A stretch of 64,000 nucleotides of DNA from Psychrobacter sp. NG254 (lineage in GTDB: Bacteria; Pseudomonadota; Gammaproteobacteria; Pseudomonadales; Moraxellaceae), in NCBI RefSeq assembly GCF_015277735.1, contig NZ_JADHDA010000006.1, positions 62,001 through 126,000 on the forward strand, written 5' to 3'. The position numbers and the translations under genes are program-made. This document shows positions 42,583-50,905 of the stretch, one piece after another (the stretch's first letter is position 1; every line of letters starts with the position of its first letter). A model generated the notes under the pieces. It worked only from the letters and a program-made list of their open reading frames with translations. It had not been told where the DNA came from and did not search any database.

Positions 42583-42966
42583 TTATTTCTTTTTCCATTC
42601 TTGGCTACGTGAAAACGGACCAATATATCCTTTTAGTTTCAATGTGCTGCCACTTAGATTTGCAGTCATACGATAGTCTTTGCCTTTAGCAGGATCAGTA
42701 ATCGTACCACCACTATATTTACCACCGCCATCTGCCTTTAGGTTTCTGATAATAGTATTACCAACATACTGTTTACCAGCAGATGTATTAGCACTGATTA
42801 ATTTACCCGTTAATACACCATTAGACTCAGTTATTTTTACGACACCTTTTGGTTGGCCTTCATCAAAGGTCTGCCAAGTGGTATTGTGTAATGGATCAGC
42901 GGCAAATGCCATAGTTGCCATGCTGATACCAGCAACTGCTAAAGCGGTTCTTGTAAATAACTTCAT
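42583..42966 (-). CDS. Exported DUF2147-like protein
   Basis: 127 residues with signal peptide MKLFTRTALAVAGISMATMA and cleavage after AFA. The mature part fits the lipocalin-like DUF2147 family: an early W-x-T-F motif (NTTWQTFDEGQPKGVVKITE), GVLTGKLI, and the C-terminal TLKLKGYIGPFSRSQEWKK with the family's KGYxG-FsRSQxW pattern. Probably periplasmic, function unknown. ATG 42966 has GGGAG upstream; seven earlier codons are in frame but unlikely. Confidence 0.83.
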   Translation of the reverse strand: MKLFTRTALAVAGISMATMAFAADPLHNTTWQTFDEGQPKGVVKITESNGVLTGKLISANTSAGKQYVGNTIIRNLKADGGGKYSGGTITDPAKGKDYRMTANLSGSTLKLKGYIGPFSRSQEWKKK

Positions 42967-43223
42967 AGATTGACTCCCTTCATACAATGATTGCTCGAAA
43001 CATTATGTTTCTGATGTCCTATGCTTATCCTTTGCTGACCTCTTTTATCACGACTGTTGCCGTTTCCTACTTTTGAAAAGTCGACGACTACAACTACTCG
43101 TAATTCTTAAGAGACCTGAGCGACATAAGCGATGTCTTACCTCATTATAAGCAATTTTTAGACTTTGCCTAGTAATTTTTTTAGACTTTATTATTTCTAA
43201 AAAAATAAAACCATATCAAAGAC

Positions 43224-43487
43224 TTATATAAAAGGGTTGTCGATATATTTGCCGGATTGGTCATCATTTTCTTTTGACTTATCCTCACTATTACTATAAA
43301 GACTCTTGTCTTCAAATGCTGCTATGATTTTGCCCGTCAACTCATGCAGCTGCTGGGCTTGTGCATATCCTGATGCGTCTAAAGCCAAATCGATATCGCC
43401 GTAGATAGTAATCTTGTCTTTTTGGTTTTCAATCACAATGTCACCAATTTGCATGCTTTGATGGTCGTTAGCGAATGGCTCAATCAT
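43224..43487 (-). CDS. Small acidic hypothetical protein
   Basis: 87 residues, good ribosome-binding site (AAGGAT). No signal peptide or membrane segment. Residues 10-60 look like a compact alpha/beta region (IGDIVIENQKDKITIYGDID, then AQQLHELTGKIIAAFEDK), and the last 25 are Asp/Lys/Asn/Ser-rich and probably disordered. I do not recognise the family. It lies between the DUF2147 gene and a nuclease on the same strand. Confidence 0.7.
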   Translation of the reverse strand: MIEPFANDHQSMQIGDIVIENQKDKITIYGDIDLALDASGYAQAQQLHELTGKIIAAFEDKSLYSNSEDKSKENDDQSGKYIDNPFI

Positions 43488-43558
43488 TTGATTATCCTTA
43501 TTATCAGTGACATTTTATATTTTTCAAAATAATGCTCTTTTTGCATTTTACTGCCAGT

Positions 43559-44455
43559 TTATGCCTGTAATTGTGTCACTAGCCATTCTAAAATAGCCCA
43601 TACAAACAGCATCCAAGCAGGCTCTTCAACTGGTGCATCAGGTGTATCCAAGCGCTCGCCTGCCTTTAGTGGCAAATCGAATGCTTGTTTTTTAGTCTGA
43701 GTATCTAGCATGGGTAACACATCAATACCCGTCTCAGCGGCTAACTGGTCAATACTAATGATATCGATGCGCTCAGACTCATCATTGGGTGCGTAATATA
43801 CCCCTGCCTGATTGGTTGCAGGAATGTATACCGCCTTAAAAAAGTGGCTCGGCACCAGCACACGACCAGCAAGCTGTTTGGTTTTTTTGTCCTTAAATGC
43901 CACCCCTGTAATGGTATAGACCTCACCGTATTGCTGAGTCAAATATCGAGTTGCTGATTCGATATTTCGCCAAATATAACGGTTATTACGGGGGGACTGC
44001 GGCGCGATATTGGCTAGGCTAAAACTGTCATACTGTTGGCTGCGATTGGCCATGTCTGCATTGGGTGCTAAATGTCCGCGATCATAACCAGAGCCTGAAT
44101 AATCAGATAGTGAGGCGCGCGCGGATGTTGGCAATTTACTCTCTTCATGAAAGCTGTCTTCACGATCAATCTCTTTCGCTTGTTGCAAGCGTTTACGATC
44201 TAAATACTCTGCCGACCACAGCGGTGTCCGCGATACCCCTGAATACATGACAGCAAAGCCATCCATGCACAGTGCTTGCGTGTTATCACTGAGCTTAGTA
44301 TTGGTAAATTCAGGATAAACACCCCCATAAAAAGATCCGCTACACTGGGTGAAATCGTCAGCGTGTGCTGAGGTTATACTGACTGCAACCGTTACCACGG
44401 TCATTACAATACTGCTTTTAAGACTACCCAAACTTATCATGCAACTTTCAACCAT
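43559..44455 (-). CDS. Exported DNA/RNA non-specific endonuclease
   Basis: 298 residues. Signal peptide over roughly residues 1-32 (SIVMTVVTVAVSITSAHA, then DDFTQC). Beta-beta-alpha-metal nuclease motif: YDRGHLAPNADM (catalytic His in DRGH) followed by the metal-binding Asn in LANIAPQSPRNNRYIWRNIE. A hydrophobic segment (PAWMLFVWAILEWLVTQL) closes the protein and may anchor it to the membrane. It may degrade extracellular or periplasmic nucleic acid. An ATG five codons in is an alternative start. Confidence 0.88.
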   Translation of the reverse strand: MVESCMISLGSLKSSIVMTVVTVAVSITSAHADDFTQCSGSFYGGVYPEFTNTKLSDNTQALCMDGFAVMYSGVSRTPLWSAEYLDRKRLQQAKEIDREDSFHEESKLPTSARASLSDYSGSGYDRGHLAPNADMANRSQQYDSFSLANIAPQSPRNNRYIWRNIESATRYLTQQYGEVYTITGVAFKDKKTKQLAGRVLVPSHFFKAVYIPATNQAGVYYAPNDESERIDIISIDQLAAETGIDVLPMLDTQTKKQAFDLPLKAGERLDTPDAPVEEPAWMLFVWAILEWLVTQLQA

Positions 44456-44524
44456 ATATTCTCGTCATTATATATTTGCTATCCTAGCAGGCGCTTGCAA
44501 ATAAAGAAAGATAAGGTGTAAGTG

Positions 44525-44553
44525 GTGACATTTTAAATAGTATCGGCTATACT
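44525..44553 (+). promoter_or_regulatory. Promoter of tRNA-Ser
   Basis: GTGACA, 17-base spacer, TATACT, 17 bases before the tRNA 5' end. Confidence 0.75.
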
Positions 44554-44570
44554 GAGCCAGTCAAAAAAAC

Positions 44571-44661
44571 GGTGAAGTGGGTGAGTGGCTGAAACCGCAC
44601 GCCTGGAAAGTGTGTATGCGTTAATAGCGTATCGAGGGTTCGAATCCCTCCTTCACCGCCA
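44571..44661 (+). tRNA. tRNA-Ser (GGA)
   Basis: 91 bases with encoded CCA. Acceptor arms GGTGAAG / CTTCACC, a long variable arm (TATGCGTTAATAGCGTA) as expected for class II tRNAs, T-loop GGTTCGAATCC, anticodon GGA in GCCTGGAAAG. Reads UCC and UCU. Confidence 0.97.
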
Positions 44662-44877
44662 ATCTTATTAAGTCCAACAAAACCTCTCAGTTTTTCTATC
44701 TGGCTCTACCCTCTCTAAAATACTCTAAGCACTTTTTAACAGTAAAGCATAAAAAACAGCTTTGTTGTTTACTGCCGTCTGCAAATTATATTTTTTAGGA
44801 TATGTACTATCTAAAAATATAACGCAAAAAAATGACGCCCATTTAAGGCACCATTTCTAGACAATCAAGTATTGCTT

Positions 44878-45174
44878 CTAAGAGCGATGCTCATGATCGT
44901 TTTTACTGTACTTTTTACCTTGATACTTACCCTGATATTTATCGTGTTGCTTTTCTTTCGCTTTGTGCTTAGCAGCCACTATTTTTGCTTTTTGATGCGA
45001 CACTTTCGCCTTGTTTTTGGCATTTTTGTGCTTGCTTTCTGCTTGAGCATTATGCTTTTGGTGCTGTACTTGAGCTTTGTGATGTTGATCATAACTGGGT
45101 GCAGCACTGGCTTGACCAATCATTGAAAAACAAGCAGTAGCGGCTAAAATCGAACTTACTATTATCTTTTTCAT
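44878..45174 (-). CDS. Exported Lys/His-rich low-complexity protein
   Basis: 98 residues. Signal peptide MKKIIVSSILAATACFSMIG with cleavage near ASA-APS. The mature 74 residues contain 18 Lys and 10 His, few hydrophobics and repeats such as KYQGKYQGKKY, so they are disordered and strongly basic. A ribosome-binding site (GGGA) is upstream. Resembles acid-shock/Asr-like or metal-binding periplasmic proteins in composition only. Antisense reading gives a spurious hydrophobic frame. Confidence 0.7.
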   Translation of the reverse strand: MKKIIVSSILAATACFSMIGQASAAPSYDQHHKAQVQHQKHNAQAESKHKNAKNKAKVSHQKAKIVAAKHKAKEKQHDKYQGKYQGKKYSKNDHEHRS

Positions 45175-45380
45175 TATTTTTTTCCCGATTTAATTCATGT
45201 TGATGAATTATGCTTAAAGATACCTCATGAAGTATCAAATAAAATATCGCGATAAAGTATCGCTGTATCGACAAAGAAAATGATAACTGATTCTAGTATT
45301 AAGTAGATTTATGAAACTTGAAGAAAGGTTTCTATTGTTACAGTGGTATACCCCAAAGGTTTTCCGTCAAAAACGATACT

Positions 45381-46337
45381 TTATTTATCAGCCGTTTTTT
45401 GCAAAACATACACCACAAATTTTGCCTCCGTAGTAAATGCCTCGTTATCTACCGCTGCTAGTAGTGCCTGTCTTTTTTCGCTACGCGCTCGGTAAGCATA
45501 GGGCGTCATCGTCATCAAATCAGCCAAATCGTCAGCTGCCAATGTCATATTCGTATTGACACGATGAGTATCTATTAGTGTAAAGTAGGGTGATAACTCT
45601 TGCAAAAACTTATCAGAATCATGCTCGCGCACGCTATCAAACAATGCGTCACGTAAGGTGGCTAAATGTCCCACATCTGGCTTGGCAATGATTAAATACC
45701 CGTCAGCAGCTAGTACATCAGCAAAGGCTTTGGGCAAAATAGGACTAAAGATACTGCTGATACCCGTGACACTATGGGCGCGTAGCGGTAAATTGGCGGC
45801 ACTAGTGACTAAAGGATAAATCATCGTGGTCTTGGTAGTAGCATCTTTTTGATACCAAAGGCGTTCTGACGCTTTGCTCACTTTGGCAAGCTCCACCAGT
45901 GCAGGTTTACTGATGTCAGCGGCGATGAGCGTGTCTATCACCTCTGACCCCAATTGCGCCATTGCCTGCGTGTAGTAGCCCTCTCCGCAGCCGATATCGA
46001 GCCAATTGACAGGCTTAATATTTTTCTTAATAATTGGCTCAGCGACTTGCTCACTTGGCGACAGTAACGCCACCATTTTTTGGCTAATGAGATGCTGTAG
46101 CGGCGCATAATGACCGTTATTTAAAAACCGTTTGCGCGCGCTAATAGACGCTTGGCTGTCGCCCGGCGCTTTTGATTTTTTTTGTTGGACGGGTAATAGA
46201 TTGACATAACCTTGACGGGCAACATCAAAGGGGTGTGAGGTTTGCTTAGGATGCAAGCTGCCATCACAGCGCCATGTATCAGTGGCAGGCTGTAGTGGTG
46301 ACTGGCAAAGTGGACATATAAATAACGACACAGGCAT
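45381..46337 (-). CDS. rlmA: 23S rRNA (guanine-N1)-methyltransferase RlmA
   Basis: Methylates G745 (E. coli numbering) of 23S rRNA. 318 residues from ATG 46337. N-terminal zinc finger FICPLCQSPL ... WRCDGSLHPKQTSHPFDVA (Cys/Cys/Cys/His), then HPFDVARQGYVNLLPVQQKK, and a SAM-binding Rossmann domain (VNWLDIGCGEGYYTQAMA; ISSIFSPILPKAFADVLA). An earlier in-frame start at 46373 adds 12 unlikely residues. About 40 residues longer than E. coli RlmA. Confidence 0.9.
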   Translation of the reverse strand: MPVSLFICPLCQSPLQPATDTWRCDGSLHPKQTSHPFDVARQGYVNLLPVQQKKSKAPGDSQASISARKRFLNNGHYAPLQHLISQKMVALLSPSEQVAEPIIKKNIKPVNWLDIGCGEGYYTQAMAQLGSEVIDTLIAADISKPALVELAKVSKASERLWYQKDATTKTTMIYPLVTSAANLPLRAHSVTGISSIFSPILPKAFADVLAADGYLIIAKPDVGHLATLRDALFDSVREHDSDKFLQELSPYFTLIDTHRVNTNMTLAADDLADLMTMTPYAYRARSEKRQALLAAVDNEAFTTEAKFVVYVLQKTADK

Positions 46338-46394
46338 CTCAAATTCATAGCAATATGAGTCGCATTTTAACAAAGTTCGCAGGCCTTAAGCGAC

Positions 46395-46431
46395 AAAAAG
46401 CCACCTCAATGATGATTGAGGTGGCTTTTTT
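46395..46431 (-). terminator. Terminator of the dcw operon (after mraY)
   Basis: AAAAAGCCACCTCAAT / ATTGAGGTGGCTTTTT, a perfect 16-bp arm pair with a 4-base loop, 59 bases after the mraY stop. Separates it from rlmA. Confidence 0.95.
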
Positions 46432-46489
46432 GATCACATTTCTGATTACTATAGGCAACTATTCAGTGTTGATTTATCCGAGAGTTCGA

Positions 46490-47608
46490 TTAACGTAGCT
46501 TTAGAGTCATCAGTCCAAGAATAACGAGAATGATGGCAATAATCCAAAATCTTGCCACCACTTGTGTTTCTTTCCAGCCAATCTCTTCGAAATGATGATG
46601 TAATGGCGCCATACGAAAAACGCGTTTTTTACGCAATTTGTATGAGCCTACTTGCAACATCACCGACAATGCTTCAGCGACAAACAAGCCGCCCATAATC
46701 GCAAAAGCAATCTCTTGGCGTGTCATCACGGCAATCGTTCCTAACATTGCACCCAGTGCTAAGGCGCCTACATCACCCATAAATACTTGAGCAGGATGCG
46801 CATTGAACCACAAGAAACCAAGACCGGCGCCGACCATCGAGCCACAGACGATAATGACTTCAGAGTTATAGGCGATATAAGGCACATGCAAATAGTCTGC
46901 GAAACGTACGTCACCTGAGACGTAAGCCATCGCACCTAAACCTGCGGCCACTAAGACCACGGGCAGTATCGCCAAACCGTCCAGACCATCGGTCAAATTG
47001 ACCGCGTTAGACGCACCGTTAATCACAAAATATGTAAAAATAATAAACCCAATGCCAAATGGTACTGCCGAAAACGGAATCATCCAGTCTTTAAATATCG
47101 GTAGTAACAGATCTTGCATCTCACGCGTGGTGTTGACGTCTGGCTGTAACGTGGCAATGTAATACAGAGACACCCCAACGAACAACGCACCCATCGATAG
47201 CCAAAAATACTTTTTGCGCGCAATCAGGCCTTTTGGGTCCTTATATTTAATCTTTAGCCAATCATCAGCCCAGCCTACTGCCCCAAAAATAACCATGACA
47301 ACAAGTAAAATCCAGACATAAGGATTGTTCAGACGGGCCCACAATAGCGTCGATATCCCAATGGCACTGAGAATCAGCACACCGCCCATGGTTGGTGTGC
47401 CCGTTTTGGCCAAATGTGACTGTGGCCCATCATTACGAATCGCTTGACCGTACTTGAGCGAACGCAGATGTCGAATGACAGGTCCACCCAAAGCCATACT
47501 AAATGCAAGGGCTGTAACAACCGCGAGCAGTGCTCGTAGCGTCAACGAAGAAACCGCAGAAAACGGCGAGTAATACTGGCCAAGCCAGCCGAACAACCAA
47601 ACTAACAC
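46490..47608 (-). CDS. mraY: Phospho-N-acetylmuramoyl-pentapeptide transferase MraY
   Basis: Makes lipid I by moving phospho-MurNAc-pentapeptide to undecaprenyl phosphate. 372 residues, ten membrane segments, GTG start. Signatures: [55 protein letters not shown] and the HHH motif [15 protein letters not shown]. Three bases after murF; last gene of the operon. Confidence 0.97.
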   Translation of the reverse strand: MLVWLFGWLGQYYSPFSAVSSLTLRALLAVVTALAFSMALGGPVIRHLRSLKYGQAIRNDGPQSHLAKTGTPTMGGVLILSAIGISTLLWARLNNPYVWILLVVMVIFGAVGWADDWLKIKYKDPKGLIARKKYFWLSMGALFVGVSLYYIATLQPDVNTTREMQDLLLPIFKDWMIPFSAVPFGIGFIIFTYFVINGASNAVNLTDGLDGLAILPVVLVAAGLGAMAYVSGDVRFADYLHVPYIAYNSEVIIVCGSMVGAGLGFLWFNAHPAQVFMGDVGALALGAMLGTIAVMTRQEIAFAIMGGLFVAEALSVMLQVGSYKLRKKRVFRMAPLHHHFEEIGWKETQVVARFWIIAIILVILGLMTLKLR

Positions 47609-47611
47609 CGC

Positions 47612-49063
47612 CTACTCCTTTACTAGCGCATGAATAAGTGTTTCCATTTCCATGGAACGAGAGCCTTTGAACAATACCGTACAAGGCTTGGCTTGTTGCA
47701 CTTGCAAATATGACTGCAAGTACGCTAACAGGCTGTCTTTATCTGCGAAGGCATGAGCGCTGATACCAGAAATCTCTTTTGCGCCTGCCACGGTATAAGG
47801 GGCAAATTCACCCACACAGAGCAGTACATTGACACCAGTAGTCGCGATAGCGCGGCCCAAGCTCTGATGCTCACTGACGGCCGCTTCTCCTAGCTCAAAG
47901 ATATCACCTAGTACCATGACTTGCGTACCCGTTTGCGCCGCCAAGACTTTGGCGGCAGCGCGTACTGAATGTGGGTTGGCATTATAAGTATCGTCAATGA
48001 GTCGATGCATACCTAGTATTTGGCTATTCAAACGACCTTTGGCTGGACGTGCGTTTTCAAGTCCAATGACAATGTCGCTCACAGCAATATCTAGCGCAAA
48101 TGCACAGGCAGCAGCGGCCAGAGCATTATTGACATTGTGCTCGCCCGCTAATGGCAGGCTGATATCATGAACCTGATTGCCAATATGCAGCTTAAACTCG
48201 CTACGCTCAGGCTCGACATCTAAGTGGCTGGCACTCACATCAGTGCTACCAAATCCAATCACATGTGAGGTATGCTGTTCGGCAATGCGGCGTAGCTCAT
48301 TGGTAAAATCATCCTTATCAGGCACGATCGCACATTGGGCGTCAGTCAAAGTATGATAAATCTCAGCCTTGGTCTGACAAATGCCCTCACGACTACCAAA
48401 CTCACCTAGATGCGCGGTACCGATATTTAAGATACAGGCCACATCAGGTCGGACAATCTCAGTCGTATAAGCAATCTCGCCAATATGGTTGGCACCCAAC
48501 TCTAAGATGGCATAGCGATGATGATCGGACAACTCAAGCAACATCATTGGCACACCCAAATCGTTGTTTAGGTTGCCACGAGTAATTAGTGTTGGTGCCA
48601 GTCTACCAAAAATACTACCTAGCATTTCTTTGCAGGTCGTCTTGCCGCTAGAGCCAGTAATGGCAATCACAGTCAAGTCTTTATGCTGCTGACGACGATA
48701 AGACGCCAATTGACCTAACGCCAGACGAGTGTCACTAACCACCAGCTGCGCAATATCATTTGCCTCCGCTGTGGAAATAGGACGAGAGACGATTGCAGCG
48801 ACAGCACCTTTATCTATAGCAGTCGCGATATAATCGTGACCGTCAAAATTATCACCCGTTAATGCCAAAAATATGTCACCTGGCTTAATAGTGCGAGTAT
48901 CAGTGGCAATACGTTTGCTGCTTAGCGCATCATCCGCAAATGCAGTCTCTGTCTGCGGTAGCTGCCAATGACCATCGAGCGACGCGGTCGCTGCAAGCAG
49001 ATTGTCTATTTGCCAGACATAGAGCCCTTGCGACTGGATAGAATTATCGTTGTCGGCTGTCAT
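47612..49063 (-). CDS. murF: UDP-MurNAc-tripeptide--D-alanyl-D-alanine ligase MurF
   Basis: Adds D-Ala-D-Ala to complete the pentapeptide precursor. 483 residues. P-loop ITGSSGKTTCKEMLG, then NLNNDLGVPMMLLEL, LELGANHIGEIAYT, the ligase motif HNVNNALAAAACAF and DDTYNANPHSVRAA. Directly before mraY and 83 bases after murE on the same strand. Confidence 0.97.
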   Translation of the reverse strand: MTADNDNSIQSQGLYVWQIDNLLAATASLDGHWQLPQTETAFADDALSSKRIATDTRTIKPGDIFLALTGDNFDGHDYIATAIDKGAVAAIVSRPISTAEANDIAQLVVSDTRLALGQLASYRRQQHKDLTVIAITGSSGKTTCKEMLGSIFGRLAPTLITRGNLNNDLGVPMMLLELSDHHRYAILELGANHIGEIAYTTEIVRPDVACILNIGTAHLGEFGSREGICQTKAEIYHTLTDAQCAIVPDKDDFTNELRRIAEQHTSHVIGFGSTDVSASHLDVEPERSEFKLHIGNQVHDISLPLAGEHNVNNALAAAACAFALDIAVSDIVIGLENARPAKGRLNSQILGMHRLIDDTYNANPHSVRAAAKVLAAQTGTQVMVLGDIFELGEAAVSEHQSLGRAIATTGVNVLLCVGEFAPYTVAGAKEISGISAHAFADKDSLLAYLQSYLQVQQAKPCTVLFKGSRSMEMETLIHALVKE

Positions 49064-49146
49064 AATGATTACCTTATATGATGACTTAATTTTTATAGTT
49101 AACGATTTTTTTGATTATACGCACAGCAAAAGCCTGCGAATGATAT

Positions 49147-50838
49147 TTATATACGGCCCACTTGCGCTAATGCCTGCTCTAAAACAACACTGTCATCAAA
49201 ATCATAACGAACGTGATTGATCTCTTGATAGGTCTCGTGACCCTTACCTGCGATCACGACGATATCATTCGGACTGGCATGAGCCACTGCATACTCAATC
49301 GCTTTTTGGCGGGCAGGCTCGATATGAGTGCGTTGATATTGCTCTTTACTCATTCCAGCCTGCATGTCTTGCAATATCACATTGGGGTCTTCAGTACGTG
49401 GGTTGTCAGCTGTTAGAATAACTTGATCAGCACCTGCTAGCCCTGCTTGCGCCATTAATGGGCGTTTGCCTGTATCGCGATCACCACCGCAACCGAACAC
49501 TGCCCACAGCTGACCATCACAATGGGTTTTTAGGCTCGCCAGTACTTGACTGAGAGCATCTGGGGTATGGGCATAATCAACGATGAAACAGCCATCATTG
49601 GATGGTACACGCTGCATACGCCCGACCGCACCTTGTAGGTGCGGGACAGCGCGCATAATCTGCGCCATATCGATATCATTGGTATTGGCATCAAGCGCTA
49701 CTGCCGCAGCGATAGCCGCAAGCAGATTGGCAACGTTAAAGCGTCCTAACAGTGGGCTGACAATATCAACGGTGTCAGTCTGTCCATCACCAAAGTCAGT
49801 ACGTAGCGTGATTTTGACACCTTGTAAGCTTGGCATGATGTTCACTGCGCCAAAAGTGGCAAGTTTTGCAGGATCTAGGGTATAAGTCCAAACCGTTAAA
49901 CCGCTAGCATTTGCCGTATCCAGCATAACCTGAGCATGCTCATCATCGATATTGATAATGGCATGAGTCAAATCTGGAAAATGTGCTTTATCAAATAGCT
50001 TGGCTTTGGCAGCCGCATATTCTGCCATATCAGCATGGTAGTCTAAATGGTCGCGGCTCAGATTGGTATATACCGCGACGGTGACTGGCATGCCTTGTAG
50101 TCGCTGCTGGTCTAACCCATGCGAGCTAGCTTCTAGTGCCAGTACTTCCGCACTTTCTGTACCCATTTGATACAAGAACTGCTGTACAGCTAAGGCATCT
50201 CCAGTGGTATGACTCGCCTGAACTAACGCACCGAGCCGACCGTTACCAGCCGTACCCATCACCGCACTACTTAAGCCTGTCAGTTGGGTCAACTGTGCGA
50301 CTAATTGACTGATGGTGGTTTTGCCATTAGTACCTGTCACCGCTATGACCGCTGGCAAGGTGACTGGCTGCTGATACTGAAGCCGCGCTTGAACCAAGCT
50401 GCCCAAAAAATCACGCACATTGGGAACGTACAGGACAGGACACGGCAGATCGACGGACTTATTATCGGTCGCCTGCGTAGGTGATGACGGCTCAATTGCT
50501 GTGCTAAATAACGAGCTAGGAGCTACTTCTGAGAGGATAAAGGCCGCATGTTTAGCCGCTTGTAATAGATAATCACGACTTTTTTGAGCATCTGAGGTTT
50601 GGCTTTTTAGAAGGACAAACACATCATTGGCTGATAATTGACGGCTGTCTAATCGAAACTGCTGAAAAGGAATATCGGCAATAGCGGTTGTTTGATTTGG
50701 ATCTGCCTGAACCGTCTCTGCCATCATCGCTGTGAGTTGCTGTACTAGCCTACTGTGACGGTCAGCGCTGAGATTTATCAGCTGCTGTAAAGTGACAGTG
50801 GTATTGTCTGGCAATGAGGTCGGCATGGTCATGGGCAA
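49147..50838 (-). CDS. murE: UDP-MurNAc-L-Ala-D-Glu--meso-diaminopimelate ligase MurE
   Basis: Adds meso-diaminopimelate to the peptide stem. 563 residues, about 70 more than E. coli; much of the excess is in the N-terminal domain (residues 1-130, with the Ser/Thr-rich stretch near SLFSTAIEPSSPTQATDNKS). P-loop VTGTNGKTTISQL, SSHGLDQQRL, NLSRDHLDYHADM, and the meso-DAP motif DNPR in TADNPRTEDP, so Gram-negative type peptidoglycan is expected. Confidence 0.97.
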   Translation of the reverse strand: MPMTMPTSLPDNTTVTLQQLINLSADRHSRLVQQLTAMMAETVQADPNQTTAIADIPFQQFRLDSRQLSANDVFVLLKSQTSDAQKSRDYLLQAAKHAAFILSEVAPSSLFSTAIEPSSPTQATDNKSVDLPCPVLYVPNVRDFLGSLVQARLQYQQPVTLPAVIAVTGTNGKTTISQLVAQLTQLTGLSSAVMGTAGNGRLGALVQASHTTGDALAVQQFLYQMGTESAEVLALEASSHGLDQQRLQGMPVTVAVYTNLSRDHLDYHADMAEYAAAKAKLFDKAHFPDLTHAIINIDDEHAQVMLDTANASGLTVWTYTLDPAKLATFGAVNIMPSLQGVKITLRTDFGDGQTDTVDIVSPLLGRFNVANLLAAIAAAVALDANTNDIDMAQIMRAVPHLQGAVGRMQRVPSNDGCFIVDYAHTPDALSQVLASLKTHCDGQLWAVFGCGGDRDTGKRPLMAQAGLAGADQVILTADNPRTEDPNVILQDMQAGMSKEQYQRTHIEPARQKAIEYAVAHASPNDIVVIAGKGHETYQEINHVRYDFDDSVVLEQALAQVGRI

Positions 50839-50905
50839 GTCCTAAACAGTTAAAACAATTTGGCTCTCAAAGAGCCAAAACTCGAAGTCAAAAGTAATCA
50901 CACAC

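Noticed and set aside
44872..45126. 84-codon hydrophobic plus-strand open frame
   Set aside because: It is the antisense of the Lys-rich exported protein; Lys codons read backwards give Phe/Leu, so the hydrophobicity is an artefact.
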